From RSA9 sp036381195 (lineage in GTDB: Bacteria > Gemmatimonadota > Gemmatimonadetes > Longimicrobiales > RSA9), in assembly GCA_036381195.1 (NCBI GenBank), contig DASVDH010000019.1, forward strand, positions 7,452-71,451: a stretch of DNA of 64,000 nt, written 5' to 3'. The number at the start of each line of letters is the position of its first letter. The stretch's first letter is position 1. Shown here piece by piece: positions 1 through 9,239 of the stretch. A program made the position numbers and the translations under genes. Under the pieces are notes generated by a model. It had not been told where the DNA came from, ran no database searches, and was given only the letters and a program-made list of their open reading frames with translations.

Positions 1-432
1 GTGCTCCAGCGCGTCGCGCGCGCCGAGGTCCGGATCGGCGGCCGCACGGTCGGCCGCATCGGGACGGGCTTCCTGCTGCTCGTGGGCTTGCGCGCGGACG
101 ACACGGAGGAGAAACTGCGTTGGATGGCCGACAAGGTCGTCGGGCTACGGCTGTTCCCGGACGCGGACGGCAAGATGAACCTGGCGCTGGACGAGGTCGG
201 GGGAGGCCTGCTCGTGGTCAGCCAGTTCACGCTCTACGGCGATGCCCAGAAGGGCCGGCGGCCCAGCTTCGTCGAGGCGGCGCCGCCCGAGGTCGCCATC
301 CCCCTCTACGAGCGCTTCGTCCAGCTCCTGCGCGAGCGCGCGCCCGGGCCGGTCGAGACGGGTGAGTTCGGCGCGATGATGGAGGTGGAGCTGGTGAACG
401 ACGGACCCGTCACGCTGATCCTGGAACGATGA
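1..432 (+). CDS. dtd: D-aminoacyl-tRNA deacylase (5' end cut by window)
   Basis: Dtd hydrolyses D-amino acids, and misattached glycine, from tRNA in the cytoplasm. The 143 visible residues contain the family motifs SQFTLYGD (about 74-81) and the Gly-cisPro motif NDGPVTL (about 133-139), which form the active site across the dimer. Family members normally begin a few residues earlier (M-x-x-V-LQRV), so the GTG at base 1 is probably an internal valine and the true start lies just outside the window. The stop overlaps the start of maf (ATGA), which implies co-translation. Function is secure; only the start is missing. Confidence 0.93.
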   Translation: MLQRVARAEVRIGGRTVGRIGTGFLLLVGLRADDTEEKLRWMADKVVGLRLFPDADGKMNLALDEVGGGLLVVSQFTLYGDAQKGRRPSFVEAAPPEVAIPLYERFVQLLRERAPGPVETGEFGAMMEVELVNDGPVTLILER

Positions 433-1103
433 GCACGCTGGCCGCCTGGCCGCCGGAAGGGAGGGCGGCTGCGGGTGCCGGCGCGGCGCGGGAGGCGGCA
501 CGCCGCTCGCGTCCGCCGCTCATCCTTGCCTCCGGATCGCCGCGTCGCGCCCAGTTGCTGCGCATGCTCGGGCTGAGCTTCGAGGTCGTGGTGCCGCGGG
601 TGGACGAGGCGTGGCGGGAGGGCGAGCCGGCGGCGTTGCACGCCGAGCGGCTCGCGCGGGAGAAGGCGCAGGCCGTCGCGGCGGGCCGGCCGGACGGGCT
701 CGTCATCGGCTGTGACACGATCGTCGTGGTGGACGGCGAGATCCTCGGCAAGCCGCGGGACGAAGCGGATGCCGTGCGCATGCTGCTGCGGCTCGCCGGG
801 CGCGACCACCGGGTCGAAACCGGAATCGCCATTGCAGCGCCGGGCGGCCGGATGGAGAGCTCGGTCGAGGGCGCCCGCGTCCGGTTCCGCCCCTTCGACC
901 GCACCACCGCCGAGGAGTACGTGGCCACGGGCGAGCCCATGGACAAGGCAGGGGCGTACGGCATCCAGGGGCTCGGCGCGGCGCTCGTGGACCTGATCGA
1001 TGGGGACTTCTTCGCGGTGGTCGGACTGCCGGTTTCACGGATGATCTCCCTCCTACGCGCCCTCGGCTGGCGCTACAACTTCCGCGGCCTCGAGCCGCTG
1101 TGA
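429..1103 (+). CDS. maf: Maf family nucleoside triphosphate pyrophosphatase
   Basis: Maf proteins hydrolyse non-canonical or excess NTPs to NMP and PPi, and are linked to cell-division control and nucleotide-pool sanitation. The signature ILASGSPRR sits at about 32-40. A GCDTIVVVDGEILGKP block follows near 94, and AYGIQG near the C-terminus fits the YhdE-type (dTTP/UTP) branch. At 224 residues it is longer than the usual 190-200 because of an Ala/Arg-rich N-terminal extension of about 30 residues, so an internal start is possible. The ATG overlaps the dtd stop, and its own stop overlaps the mtnA start, placing it mid-operon. Confidence 0.9.
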   Translation: MSTLAAWPPEGRAAAGAGAAREAARRSRPPLILASGSPRRAQLLRMLGLSFEVVVPRVDEAWREGEPAALHAERLAREKAQAVAAGRPDGLVIGCDTIVVVDGEILGKPRDEADAVRMLLRLAGRDHRVETGIAIAAPGGRMESSVEGARVRFRPFDRTTAEEYVATGEPMDKAGAYGIQGLGAALVDLIDGDFFAVVGLPVSRMISLLRALGWRYNFRGLEPL

Positions 1104-2248
1104 CCATGAGCCACCCCGAAGCCGTACGCTGGTCTGCGGACACCCGGGCGGTGGACGTGCTGGACCAGACCCGACTGCCCGAAGCCGAGGTGCGGCTGCG
1201 GCTGAGGTCTGCGCGCGACGTCGCCGAAGCGATCGCCATGCTGCGCGTGCGCGGCGCGCCGGCCATCGGCGTCGCGGCCGCCCTCGGCCTCACCGTCGAG
1301 ATGGAGCGCTGGACCGACCGGCCCGCGCCGGAGTTCCGGGCGCGGTTCGACGAGGCGTGCCGGATCCTGCGTGCCGCGCGGCCGACCGCGGTGAACCTCT
1401 CCTGGGCGATCGACCGCATGGCGCGCCGCGCTTCGGCCATGGCCGGCGCGTCCGGCGCCGCGATCGCGCTCGCGCTGCGCGCGGAGGCGACCGCGATCCT
1501 CGAGGAGGACCGCGCGATGTGCCGCCGCATCGGCGAGAACGGCCTCGGCCTGCTCCCGGAGGAGCCCGTCGGCATCCTGACCCACTGCAACGCGGGCGCG
1601 CTCGCGACCGCGGGCATGGGGACCGCGCTCGCGCCCGTCTACCTCGCGCACCAGGCCGGGCGCGACGTGCACGTCTACGTGGACGAGACGCGCCCACTGC
1701 TGCAAGGCAGCCGCATCACGGCGTGGGAGCTCATGCGCGCGGGCGTCCCCACGACGCTGGTGGCGGATGCCGTGGCCGGCACGCTCATGCAGCAGGGCAG
1801 GATCCAGCTCGTCATCGTCGGCGCGGACCGCATTGCCGCGAACGGGGACGTGGCCAACAAGATCGGCACCTACGCGCTGGCCGTGCTGGCCCGGCATCAT
1901 GGCATCCCGTTCTACGTCGCGGCGCCGACGAGCACGCTGGACCCCGCGACGCCGACGGGCGCGGGCATCCCGATCGAGGAGCGTGATCCGGACGAGGTCC
2001 GTCGCGGCTTCGGCCGCCTCACCGCGCCCGCGGACGTGCCTGTCTACACCCCGGCGTTCGACGTGACGCCGGCAGAGCTCGTGACCGCGATCATCACCGA
2101 TCGCGGCGTGCTGCGCCAGCCGTATGCGGACGCGATCCGCCGCGCAGGGGGGGACCAGGGCAGGCAGGCGGTGGAGGCGGCGGCGCGCAGCACCGCGCGG
2201 GCCGCCGCCGCGCATGCCGCGCTCGCGCGCGCCGGCGGCGAGGTCTGA
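1100..2248 (+). CDS. mtnA: S-methyl-5-thioribose-1-phosphate isomerase
   Basis: This enzyme converts methylthioribose-1-phosphate to methylthioribulose-1-phosphate in the methionine salvage pathway. Visible family hallmarks are RGAPAIGVAAALG (about 51-63), the catalytic-cysteine block THCNAG near 160, the catalytic-aspartate block VGADRIAANGDVANK near 240, and VAAPTSTLD. The length of 382 is slightly above the usual 340-370 because of an Ala-rich tail. A GTG at 1100 overlaps the maf stop, but an ATG two codons downstream at 1106 is equally plausible. The eIF2B-like fold also occurs in ribose-1,5-bisphosphate isomerase, but the motif set favours MtnA. Confidence 0.93.
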   Translation: MTMSHPEAVRWSADTRAVDVLDQTRLPEAEVRLRLRSARDVAEAIAMLRVRGAPAIGVAAALGLTVEMERWTDRPAPEFRARFDEACRILRAARPTAVNLSWAIDRMARRASAMAGASGAAIALALRAEATAILEEDRAMCRRIGENGLGLLPEEPVGILTHCNAGALATAGMGTALAPVYLAHQAGRDVHVYVDETRPLLQGSRITAWELMRAGVPTTLVADAVAGTLMQQGRIQLVIVGADRIAANGDVANKIGTYALAVLARHHGIPFYVAAPTSTLDPATPTGAGIPIEERDPDEVRRGFGRLTAPADVPVYTPAFDVTPAELVTAIITDRGVLRQPYADAIRRAGGDQGRQAVEAAARSTARAAAAHAALARAGGEV

Positions 2249-2250
2249 CC

Positions 2251-3771
2251 GTGTCCGCGATCCTCGCCATCGACCAGGGGACCACCGGCACCACCTGCCT
2301 CGTGCTGGGGCGGGATGGTCGGGTGCTGGGCCGCGCCTACGCCGAGCTCACGCAGCACTACCCGCGGCCCGGCTGGGTCGAGCACGACGCGGAAGAGATC
2401 TGGGCGGTCACGTTGGGCACGGCCCGCGAGGCGGTCGCCGCCGCGGGCGTCACGCCGACAGCCATCGGGATCACCAACCAGCGCGAAACCGTCGTGGTCT
2501 GGGATCGCGCGACGGGCGAGCCCGTAGGCCGCGCGATCGTCTGGCAGGACCGGCGGACGGCGCCGCTCTGCCGGGAGCTGCGGGAGGCAGGGCGCGAGCC
2601 CTGGATCCGCGAGCGGACCGGACTCGTCCTCGACCCCTATTTCTCGGCGACCAAGCTCGCATGGCTGCTGGAGCACGTGCCGGAGCTGCGCCGCCGCGCG
2701 GAGGCGGGCGACCTCGCCGCGGGCACGATCGATTCCTGGCTGGTCTGGAAGCTGACGGGCGGGCGCGTGCACGCGACCGATCCGACCAACGCATCACGCA
2801 CGCTGCTCTACGCCATCGACCGGCTCGAGTGGGATGACGAGCTGCTCGCGCTGTTCGGCGTGCCGCGCGCGCTGCTGCCGGAGGTGCGGCCGTCCGGCGG
2901 GAGCTTCGGCGAGACGGATCCCGCGCTCTTCGGCGCGGCCGTTCCGATCGCGGGCGTGGCCGGAGACCAGCAGGCCGCGCTGTTCGGCCAGGGCTGCTGG
3001 GCGCCGGGCCAGGCCAAGAACACGTACGGCACGGGCGCGTTCCTGCTGCTGCACACCGGCCGGACGCGGGTCGAGTCGCGCCGCGGCCTGCTCACGACCG
3101 TCGCGTGCGGCCCCCGTGGCGAGCCGGCCTACGCGCTCGAGGGGGCGATCTTCATCGCCGGCGCGGCGATTCAGTGGCTGCGGGACGGGCTGGGCATCAT
3201 CGCGCGCGCCGCGGAGACCGAGGCGCTGGCCCGCTCGCTCGAGTCCAACGACGGCGTCTACTTCGTCCCCGCGTTCGTCGGCCTGGGCGCGCCGCACTGG
3301 GATGCCGAGGCGCGCGGGACGATCGTCGGGCTGACGCGCGGCGCCGGGCGCGCGCATCTCGCCCGTGCCGCGCTCGAGGCGATGGCGTACTCGACGCACG
3401 ACGTGCTGGCTGCGATGGTCGCCGATTCCGGCGTGGACGCACGCGAGCTCGCCGTGGACGGCGGCGCCGCGCAGAACGACTGGCTGATGCAGTTCCAGGC
3501 GGACGTGCTCGGCATCCCGGTGCTGCGCCCGCGGCTCGTCGAGACGACGGCGCTGGGTGCGGCGGGATTGGCCGGGCTGGCGGCGGGCGTCTGGCCGGAT
3601 GCGGGGGCCTTCCACGCCTCGCGCGGCGGCGAGCCGGCACGCTTCACGCCCGTCATGGCGCCCTCTGACCGGGCGGCGCTGCTCGCCGGCTGGCGCCGGG
3701 CGCTGGAAGCGACCCGCGCCGCGGCGCGGGTCGCCGCCGATGCTCCTCCGATCTCCGGCCCCGGAACATGA
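2251..3771 (+). CDS. glpK: Glycerol kinase
   Basis: GlpK phosphorylates glycerol to glycerol-3-phosphate using ATP. The 506-residue length is standard for FGGY kinases. The N-terminal phosphate-binding loop reads AIDQGTTGTTC (about 5-15). IGITNQRETVVVWD and AIVWQDRRT bind substrate, and the second ATPase lobe carries GVAGDQQAALFGQ and KNTYGTGAFLLL. It begins with GTG two bases after the mtnA stop. Neither a glycerol facilitator nor GlpD is visible nearby, so the role in glycerol use or lipid precursor supply cannot be decided from context. Confidence 0.95.
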   Translation: MSAILAIDQGTTGTTCLVLGRDGRVLGRAYAELTQHYPRPGWVEHDAEEIWAVTLGTAREAVAAAGVTPTAIGITNQRETVVVWDRATGEPVGRAIVWQDRRTAPLCRELREAGREPWIRERTGLVLDPYFSATKLAWLLEHVPELRRRAEAGDLAAGTIDSWLVWKLTGGRVHATDPTNASRTLLYAIDRLEWDDELLALFGVPRALLPEVRPSGGSFGETDPALFGAAVPIAGVAGDQQAALFGQGCWAPGQAKNTYGTGAFLLLHTGRTRVESRRGLLTTVACGPRGEPAYALEGAIFIAGAAIQWLRDGLGIIARAAETEALARSLESNDGVYFVPAFVGLGAPHWDAEARGTIVGLTRGAGRAHLARAALEAMAYSTHDVLAAMVADSGVDARELAVDGGAAQNDWLMQFQADVLGIPVLRPRLVETTALGAAGLAGLAAGVWPDAGAFHASRGGEPARFTPVMAPSDRAALLAGWRRALEATRAAARVAADAPPISGPGT

Positions 3772-4184
3772 CGGCGCTCGCGGCCCTGGCGCTCTGCACG
3801 GCGATCGCCTGCCCGGCGCCGGGTGAGGGCCCGCCGCCCGACTCGGCAGCGGGTCCGCGCATTCCCCTGCCGATCCAGGCGCCGGCGCCTGCCCGCCTCC
3901 TTCCGGTCTCCGCTCCCTGGCAGCAGGACCGCTGGCTGGCCGAGGACAAGTTGCGCCATTTCCTCACCTCGTTCGGCGGGACCAACCTCGCCTTCGGCGC
4001 GCTGCGCACGGCGGGCCTGGACCGCGAGCCCGCGATCGCCGGCGCGGCGGCCGCAGCCCTGGCCGCCGGCCTCTGGAAGGAGTGGCGCGACCGCCGGGCC
4101 GGCGGTCCGTTCAGCGGGAAGGACCTGGTCTGGGACGGCCTCGGCATCCTGGCGGGGCTGGCCCTGGCCTCAGCCACGCGCTGA
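3768..4184 (+). CDS. YfiM-like (DUF2279-type) putative exported protein
   Basis: This is a 138-residue protein with a short hydrophobic N-terminus ending in IAC, a weak lipobox, followed by a Pro/Ala-rich linker. The conserved part has W-x-x-EDKLRHF (about 57-66), a Gly/Ala-rich hydrophobic stretch, KEWRD and FSGKDLVWDGLGILAG. This resembles the DK-HF / KExxD / DLxxDxxG pattern of YfiM-like predicted periplasmic lipoproteins, whose function is unknown. The start overlaps the glpK stop (ATGA). Assignment rests on motif memory only. A small envelope protein is a safe description; a specific role is not supported. Confidence 0.6.
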   Translation: MTALAALALCTAIACPAPGEGPPPDSAAGPRIPLPIQAPAPARLLPVSAPWQQDRWLAEDKLRHFLTSFGGTNLAFGALRTAGLDREPAIAGAAAAALAAGLWKEWRDRRAGGPFSGKDLVWDGLGILAGLALASATR

Positions 4185-4193
4185 CCTCCGGCC

Positions 4194-6203
4194 GTGTCGC
4201 TTCCGCCCCCGATTTCCATCCCCGCCGCCCGCCTGCACGACCTGGAGGACGGCGCCTCGCTCGAGTGGCTCGAGGCGGACGGCCGTGGCGGCTACGCATC
4301 CGGGACGGCGGTCGGCGCCAACACGCGCCGCTACCACGGCGTGCTCGTCGTGGCACGGCGGCCTCCCGCGGACCGCATCGTGCTGCTCTCGCGGCTGGAA
4401 GAGGCGGTCGTGACCGCGACCGGCGAGCGCTACGAGCTCGGGACCAACTACTATCCAGGCACCGTGTACCCGACCGGCCATCGCTGGCTCGAGTCGTTCC
4501 GGCTCGACCCCTGGCCGGTGTGGCAGTACCGGCTGGGCCCGCTCATGCTGACGAAGGCGCTGTTCGCCGCGCGCTCCGCGGATGCCGTCGTCGTCCTCTA
4601 TCACCTCCGCGGCGGGGACGCGCTGCTGGAGCTGCGCCCGCTCGTGGCCGGCCGCAGCGACCACGCCCTGGTCAGCGCGAACGACGTCGTGGCGCAGGAG
4701 GCGGTGGTCGAATCCGGGCGCATCGCGTACCACCCATACCCGCGGATCCCACCCCTCGTCCTGACCCACGATGGCGGCGAGTGGCACGCCGACCCGCGGT
4801 GGTACTACCGCACGCTCTACCCGCGCGAGGCGGAGCGCGGGCTGGACGACCGCGAGGACCTCTTCCAGCCCGGCGTGCTGCGGGTGCCGCTCGCGGCGGG
4901 CCGGTCGTGGCGTCTCGCGTGCGCCACGCACCCCGTGCGGCTGGACCGGGCGGCGGAATGGGCCGCAGCGGAGCAGCGCAGGCGCGCCGACGCGGCCGCG
5001 CGCGGGCGCCGGCTGGGCGGAGCGGACGAGTGGCTCGCGGGCCTCGGCGCGAGGCTCGGCCTCGCCGCGGATGTGTTCCTCGTCGAGCGCGACGACGCGC
5101 GCACCATCATCGCCGGCTATCCCTGGTTCACCGACTGGGGCCGCGATGCGATGATCTCGATCCCGGGCCTCTGCCTCGCGCTCGGGCGCGTCGGAGATGC
5201 GGAAGCCGTGCTGCGCGCCTTCGCCGCGCAGCAGCGCGACGGGCTCATCCCCAACCGCTTCCCGGATCACGGCGGCGAGGTCCCGGCCGACCACTACAAC
5301 GCTGCGGACGCGTCGCTCTGGTTCGTCGAGGCCGTCGCCGCGCTGCACGACGCGGGTGGCGATGCGCGCCCGTTCTGGCCGGTCGTGCGGCGTGTGCTCC
5401 GCGCGTACGCGCGCGGCACGCGCTTCGGCATCCGCCTCGAGCCGGACGGCCTCGTTCGCCAGGGCGCGGAGGGCGTGCAGCTCACGTGGATGGACGCCAA
5501 GGTGGACGGCTGGGTGGTCACGCCGCGCGCGGGGCGCGCCGTCGAGATCAACGCGCTTTGGTTCAACGCGCTGCTCCGGGCCGCGGGCCTCGCGCGCGCG
5601 TTCGGCGAAGATCCCGGCGAGTACGAGGCCATGGCGCGCCGCGCGCGCTCCGCGTTCCGCGCGTTCTGGAATCCGGATGCGCGGTGCCTGTTCGACGTCC
5701 TGGACGACGACGGCCGGCCGGATCCCGCGCTCCGGCCGAACCAGCTCCTCGCGGTCTCGTTGCGGCACTCGCCGCTCACGCGCGAGCAGATGCGGGGCAT
5801 CGTCGAGGCCGTGGAGCGCGAGCTGCTCGTCCCGCTGGGGGTGCGCACGCTCGCGCCGTCCGCGCCCGGCTACCGGGGCAGGTTCCAGGGGCCGCCACAC
5901 GAGCGCGATGCAGCGTACCATTCCGGCAGCGCCTGGCCGTGGCTGCTCGGGCCGTTCGCCACCGCGTACCTGCGCGTGCACGGCGGGCGCCAACGCGCGA
6001 GGGAACGCGTGCGCGAGCTGCTCGTCGCCGTCGAACGTCACCTCTTCGAGTACGGCCTCGGCCACATCGCCGAGGTCGTCGGCGGCGATCCGCCGCACGC
6101 GCCGGGCGGCTGCATCGCGCAGGCCTGGAGCTGCGCGGAGGCGCTGCGCATCCTGCAGATGCTCCGGCCACGCCCGGTGGCGGCGCCCCCGCGTCCGCGA
6201 TAG
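4194..6203 (+). CDS. Glycogen debranching enzyme (amylo-alpha-1,6-glucosidase family)
   Basis: This predicted cytoplasmic enzyme removes alpha-1,6 branches of glycogen. The N-terminal half (about 15-240) matches the beta-sandwich GDE N-domain, starting with LEWLEADGRGGYASGT and NTRRYHGVLV. The C-terminal half (about 270-650) is an alpha/alpha-toroid with FTDWGRDAMISIPG, NRFPDHG, YNAADASLWF, WMDAK and the substrate-site block YHSGSAWPWLLGPFATAY. At 669 residues it fits the archaeal/bacterial single-activity type rather than GlgX. GTG at 4194 is taken as start, nine bases after the preceding stop. No other glycogen gene is in the window. Confidence 0.9.
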   Translation: MSLPPPISIPAARLHDLEDGASLEWLEADGRGGYASGTAVGANTRRYHGVLVVARRPPADRIVLLSRLEEAVVTATGERYELGTNYYPGTVYPTGHRWLESFRLDPWPVWQYRLGPLMLTKALFAARSADAVVVLYHLRGGDALLELRPLVAGRSDHALVSANDVVAQEAVVESGRIAYHPYPRIPPLVLTHDGGEWHADPRWYYRTLYPREAERGLDDREDLFQPGVLRVPLAAGRSWRLACATHPVRLDRAAEWAAAEQRRRADAAARGRRLGGADEWLAGLGARLGLAADVFLVERDDARTIIAGYPWFTDWGRDAMISIPGLCLALGRVGDAEAVLRAFAAQQRDGLIPNRFPDHGGEVPADHYNAADASLWFVEAVAALHDAGGDARPFWPVVRRVLRAYARGTRFGIRLEPDGLVRQGAEGVQLTWMDAKVDGWVVTPRAGRAVEINALWFNALLRAAGLARAFGEDPGEYEAMARRARSAFRAFWNPDARCLFDVLDDDGRPDPALRPNQLLAVSLRHSPLTREQMRGIVEAVERELLVPLGVRTLAPSAPGYRGRFQGPPHERDAAYHSGSAWPWLLGPFATAYLRVHGGRQRARERVRELLVAVERHLFEYGLGHIAEVVGGDPPHAPGGCIAQAWSCAEALRILQMLRPRPVAAPPRPR

Positions 6204-6215
6204 ATTCCTGCTGCA

Positions 6216-6506
6216 ATGGAGATCCTGATCGCCGTGCTCATGGCCGCCGCGGCCGTGGGCGCAGTGCTGGTGCCGTTCATCGCGCAGGGCCGCGCGGCGC
6301 CTGCCGGCGCCCCCGCGTTGGATGAGGACGCCATCGAGGCGGCCGTCGCGCGCTACCGCGAGGCGCTCCGCGCCGGCACGGTGTGCGCGCGCTGCGTGTT
6401 CGCGAACCCGCCGGGCAGCCGTTTCTGCGCGGACTGCGGGCGGCCTCTGTTCGAGCCCGGCGCGGGTGATGCGGGCGGCGCCGCGGCCGCGAGCGCTGGC
6501 ACGTGA
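6216..6506 (+). CDS. Small membrane-anchored zinc-ribbon protein
   Basis: This 96-residue protein has one N-terminal hydrophobic helix (about 3-23), a short acidic helix, and a zinc ribbon with cysteines at 57, 60, 71 and 74 (CARC...CADC). It resembles the zinc-ribbon modules appended to many bacterial membrane proteins, but no catalytic domain is attached. The stop overlaps the GTG of the threonine aldolase gene, so it is probably translated with its neighbours. Function is unknown. The cysteine pattern and the tight coupling support it as a real gene. Confidence 0.65.
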   Translation: MEILIAVLMAAAAVGAVLVPFIAQGRAAPAGAPALDEDAIEAAVARYREALRAGTVCARCVFANPPGSRFCADCGRPLFEPGAGDAGGAAAASAGT

Positions 6507-7612
6507 GCACGCGGCGCGAGGCAGGTGGCGACGCCGGGCGCGGGGAGGCGCGCGACGCTTCCGCCCCGCGCGTCGTCGACCTGCGCAGCGACACCGTCAC
6601 GCGGCCCACGCCGGCGATGCGTGAGGCGATCGCGCGGGCCGAGGTGGGCGATGACTCGCTGGGTGACGACCCCACCGTGAAGGCGCTCGAGGCGCGGGTC
6701 GCCGCGCTGCTCGGCAAGGAGGCGGCGCTCTTCTTTCCGAGCGGCATCATGGCCAACGAGGCGGCGCTGCTCGTGCTCGCCCCGCCCGGCACGGAAGTGG
6801 TCGTCGAGGCCACCTGCCACTACGTGGACTGGGAGGACGGCGCGCCCGCGCACTGGGCGGGCGTTCAGCTCCGTGGCGTGCCCACGCCGGACGGCATCCT
6901 GACGGCGGAGCACGTGCGCGGCGCGATCCGCCGGCCGAGCCCCTTCCAGATCCGCACCTCGCTGGTTTCGCTGGAGAACACGCACAACGCGGCCGGCGGC
7001 CGCGTCCTGCCGCTCGAGGTCATGCGGGAGATCCGCGCGGTCGCCCGCGAGCACGGCCTGCCGGTGCACCTGGACGGCGCCCGGCTGTGGAATGCCGCCG
7101 CCGCGACCGGCATCCCGGAGGCCGCGTGGGCGGCGGAGGCCGACACGGTGATGGTCACGCTCTCGAAGGGCCTCGGCTGCCCCGCCGGCTCCCTCCTCGC
7201 CGGCGACGCGGCGGTCATCGAGCAGGCGTGGCGCGTGCGCCGCCGCCTGGGCGGCGGCATGCGGCAGGTCGGCCTGCTCGCGGCCGCCGGGCTGTACGCG
7301 CTCGACCACCACCGGGAGCGCCTGGCGGAGGATCACGCGCGTGCGCGCGCGCTCGCCGCGCTCGCGCGTGAGATCCCGGGGCTCCGCGTCGTCGAGCCGG
7401 AGACGAACATCGTGATGTTCGACATCCTCGCCCCAGGCCTCACCGCGGCCGATGTCGTGCGGGGGCTCCGGCAGCACGGCGTGCTCATGACCGAGTTCGG
7501 GGCGCGGCGGATCCGCGCGGTCACGCACCTAGACGTGGACGACGACGGCATCCGTCGGGCCGCCGCGGCGCTGGCCAGCGTGCTCGGCGGGGCCGGCGGG
7601 CCGGGGGGCTGA
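6503..7612 (+). CDS. ltaE: Low-specificity L-threonine aldolase
   Basis: This PLP-dependent enzyme cleaves L-threonine/allo-threonine to glycine and acetaldehyde. The N-terminal block DLRSDTVTRPTPAMR (about 26-40), VGDDSLGDDPTV, a His-containing block at ATCHYVDWEDGAPAHWAG, DGARLWNA and the PLP lysine in TLSKGLGCPAGS (K near 222) are all present. It is 369 residues, with a variable N-terminal tail of about 25. The GTG at 6503 overlaps the previous stop (GTGA). The related beta-eliminating lyases share the fold, but the motif order is that of threonine aldolase. Confidence 0.92.
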   Translation: MSTRREAGGDAGRGEARDASAPRVVDLRSDTVTRPTPAMREAIARAEVGDDSLGDDPTVKALEARVAALLGKEAALFFPSGIMANEAALLVLAPPGTEVVVEATCHYVDWEDGAPAHWAGVQLRGVPTPDGILTAEHVRGAIRRPSPFQIRTSLVSLENTHNAAGGRVLPLEVMREIRAVAREHGLPVHLDGARLWNAAAATGIPEAAWAAEADTVMVTLSKGLGCPAGSLLAGDAAVIEQAWRVRRRLGGGMRQVGLLAAAGLYALDHHRERLAEDHARARALAALAREIPGLRVVEPETNIVMFDILAPGLTAADVVRGLRQHGVLMTEFGARRIRAVTHLDVDDDGIRRAAAALASVLGGAGGPGG

Positions 7613-7787
7613 CGGGCGCGAGCCGCCCCCACGAGGCCCCGACCGCGAGCCCCGGCCGGCCGGCGAGGCCGGGCGCTCCTCGTCGGGCCGCGGGCGTCGC
7701 CGGACCCGCCGCTCCCCCTGCCGGCCCAGCACCCGCGGCGGCCGCGGTCGTTGGCCCGTCCTCGTATTCGGGCGTCCCTTCCTGCCC

Positions 7788-7817
7788 TTGTGCCGCCCGG
7801 AAAACCGCGCATCTTAG
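7788..7817 (+). promoter_or_regulatory. Candidate recA promoter (no LexA box seen)
   Basis: TTGTGC at 7788-7793 and CATCTT at 7810-7815, with a 16-base spacer, lie about 95 bases upstream of recA. The -10 resembles the TAnnTT element repeated at other intergenic sites in this window. I found neither a CTGT-N8-ACAG nor a GAAC-N4-GTTC LexA-type operator in the 295-base gap 7613-7907. That gap otherwise holds nothing recognisable. Confidence 0.5.
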
Positions 7818-7907
7818 GACTCCCGCGGGAGGCACGGATCCGGGCGCAAGGGGTACCAGAACGCATTCACCCACAACACGATGTGACGCATCGGAACAGG
7901 CGGGGAG

Positions 7908-8960
<1,053 letters not shown>

Positions 8961-9104
8961 CCGACGGCTCGCCTCCCACCGCTCGCGGCCGGCCGGGTCG
9001 GCGATCGAGCGCCGGCCCCGGTGCCGCGCACCGCGCTGCCAGTGCGGACCGTGACGGCAGCCGGCTAGATCCGGCGTGAGCACCCGCGATCCAGGACGGC
9101 CAGG

Positions 9105-9144
9105 ATGCAGCGAGGCCCCGGCTGGTACCGGAGCCTCGCTGCAT
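9105..9144. terminator. Bidirectional hairpin between convergent genes
   Basis: A perfect 12-bp stem (9105-9116 with 9133-9144) closes a 16-base loop. It lies between the convergent recA (+) and propeller lipoprotein (-) genes. No T-tract follows on either side, so it would be a Rho-dependent or purely structural terminator. The rest of 8961-9239 shows nothing else. Confidence 0.5.
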
Positions 9145-9239
9145 GTCCGTCGCCGCGTCAGCGCGGCTGCGGCCTCACGTCCTTGCCCCCCGCGATCGCG
9201 CTGGGATGCGACGTAGACGTAGGGTAGCTCTCGGCCGCC

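Noticed and set aside
1073..2215. Long - strand ORFs opposite mtnA, recA, alaS, hppA, smc and other genes
   Set aside because: All are Arg/Pro/Ala/His-rich translations without motifs, as expected opposite GC-rich genes on the + strand.
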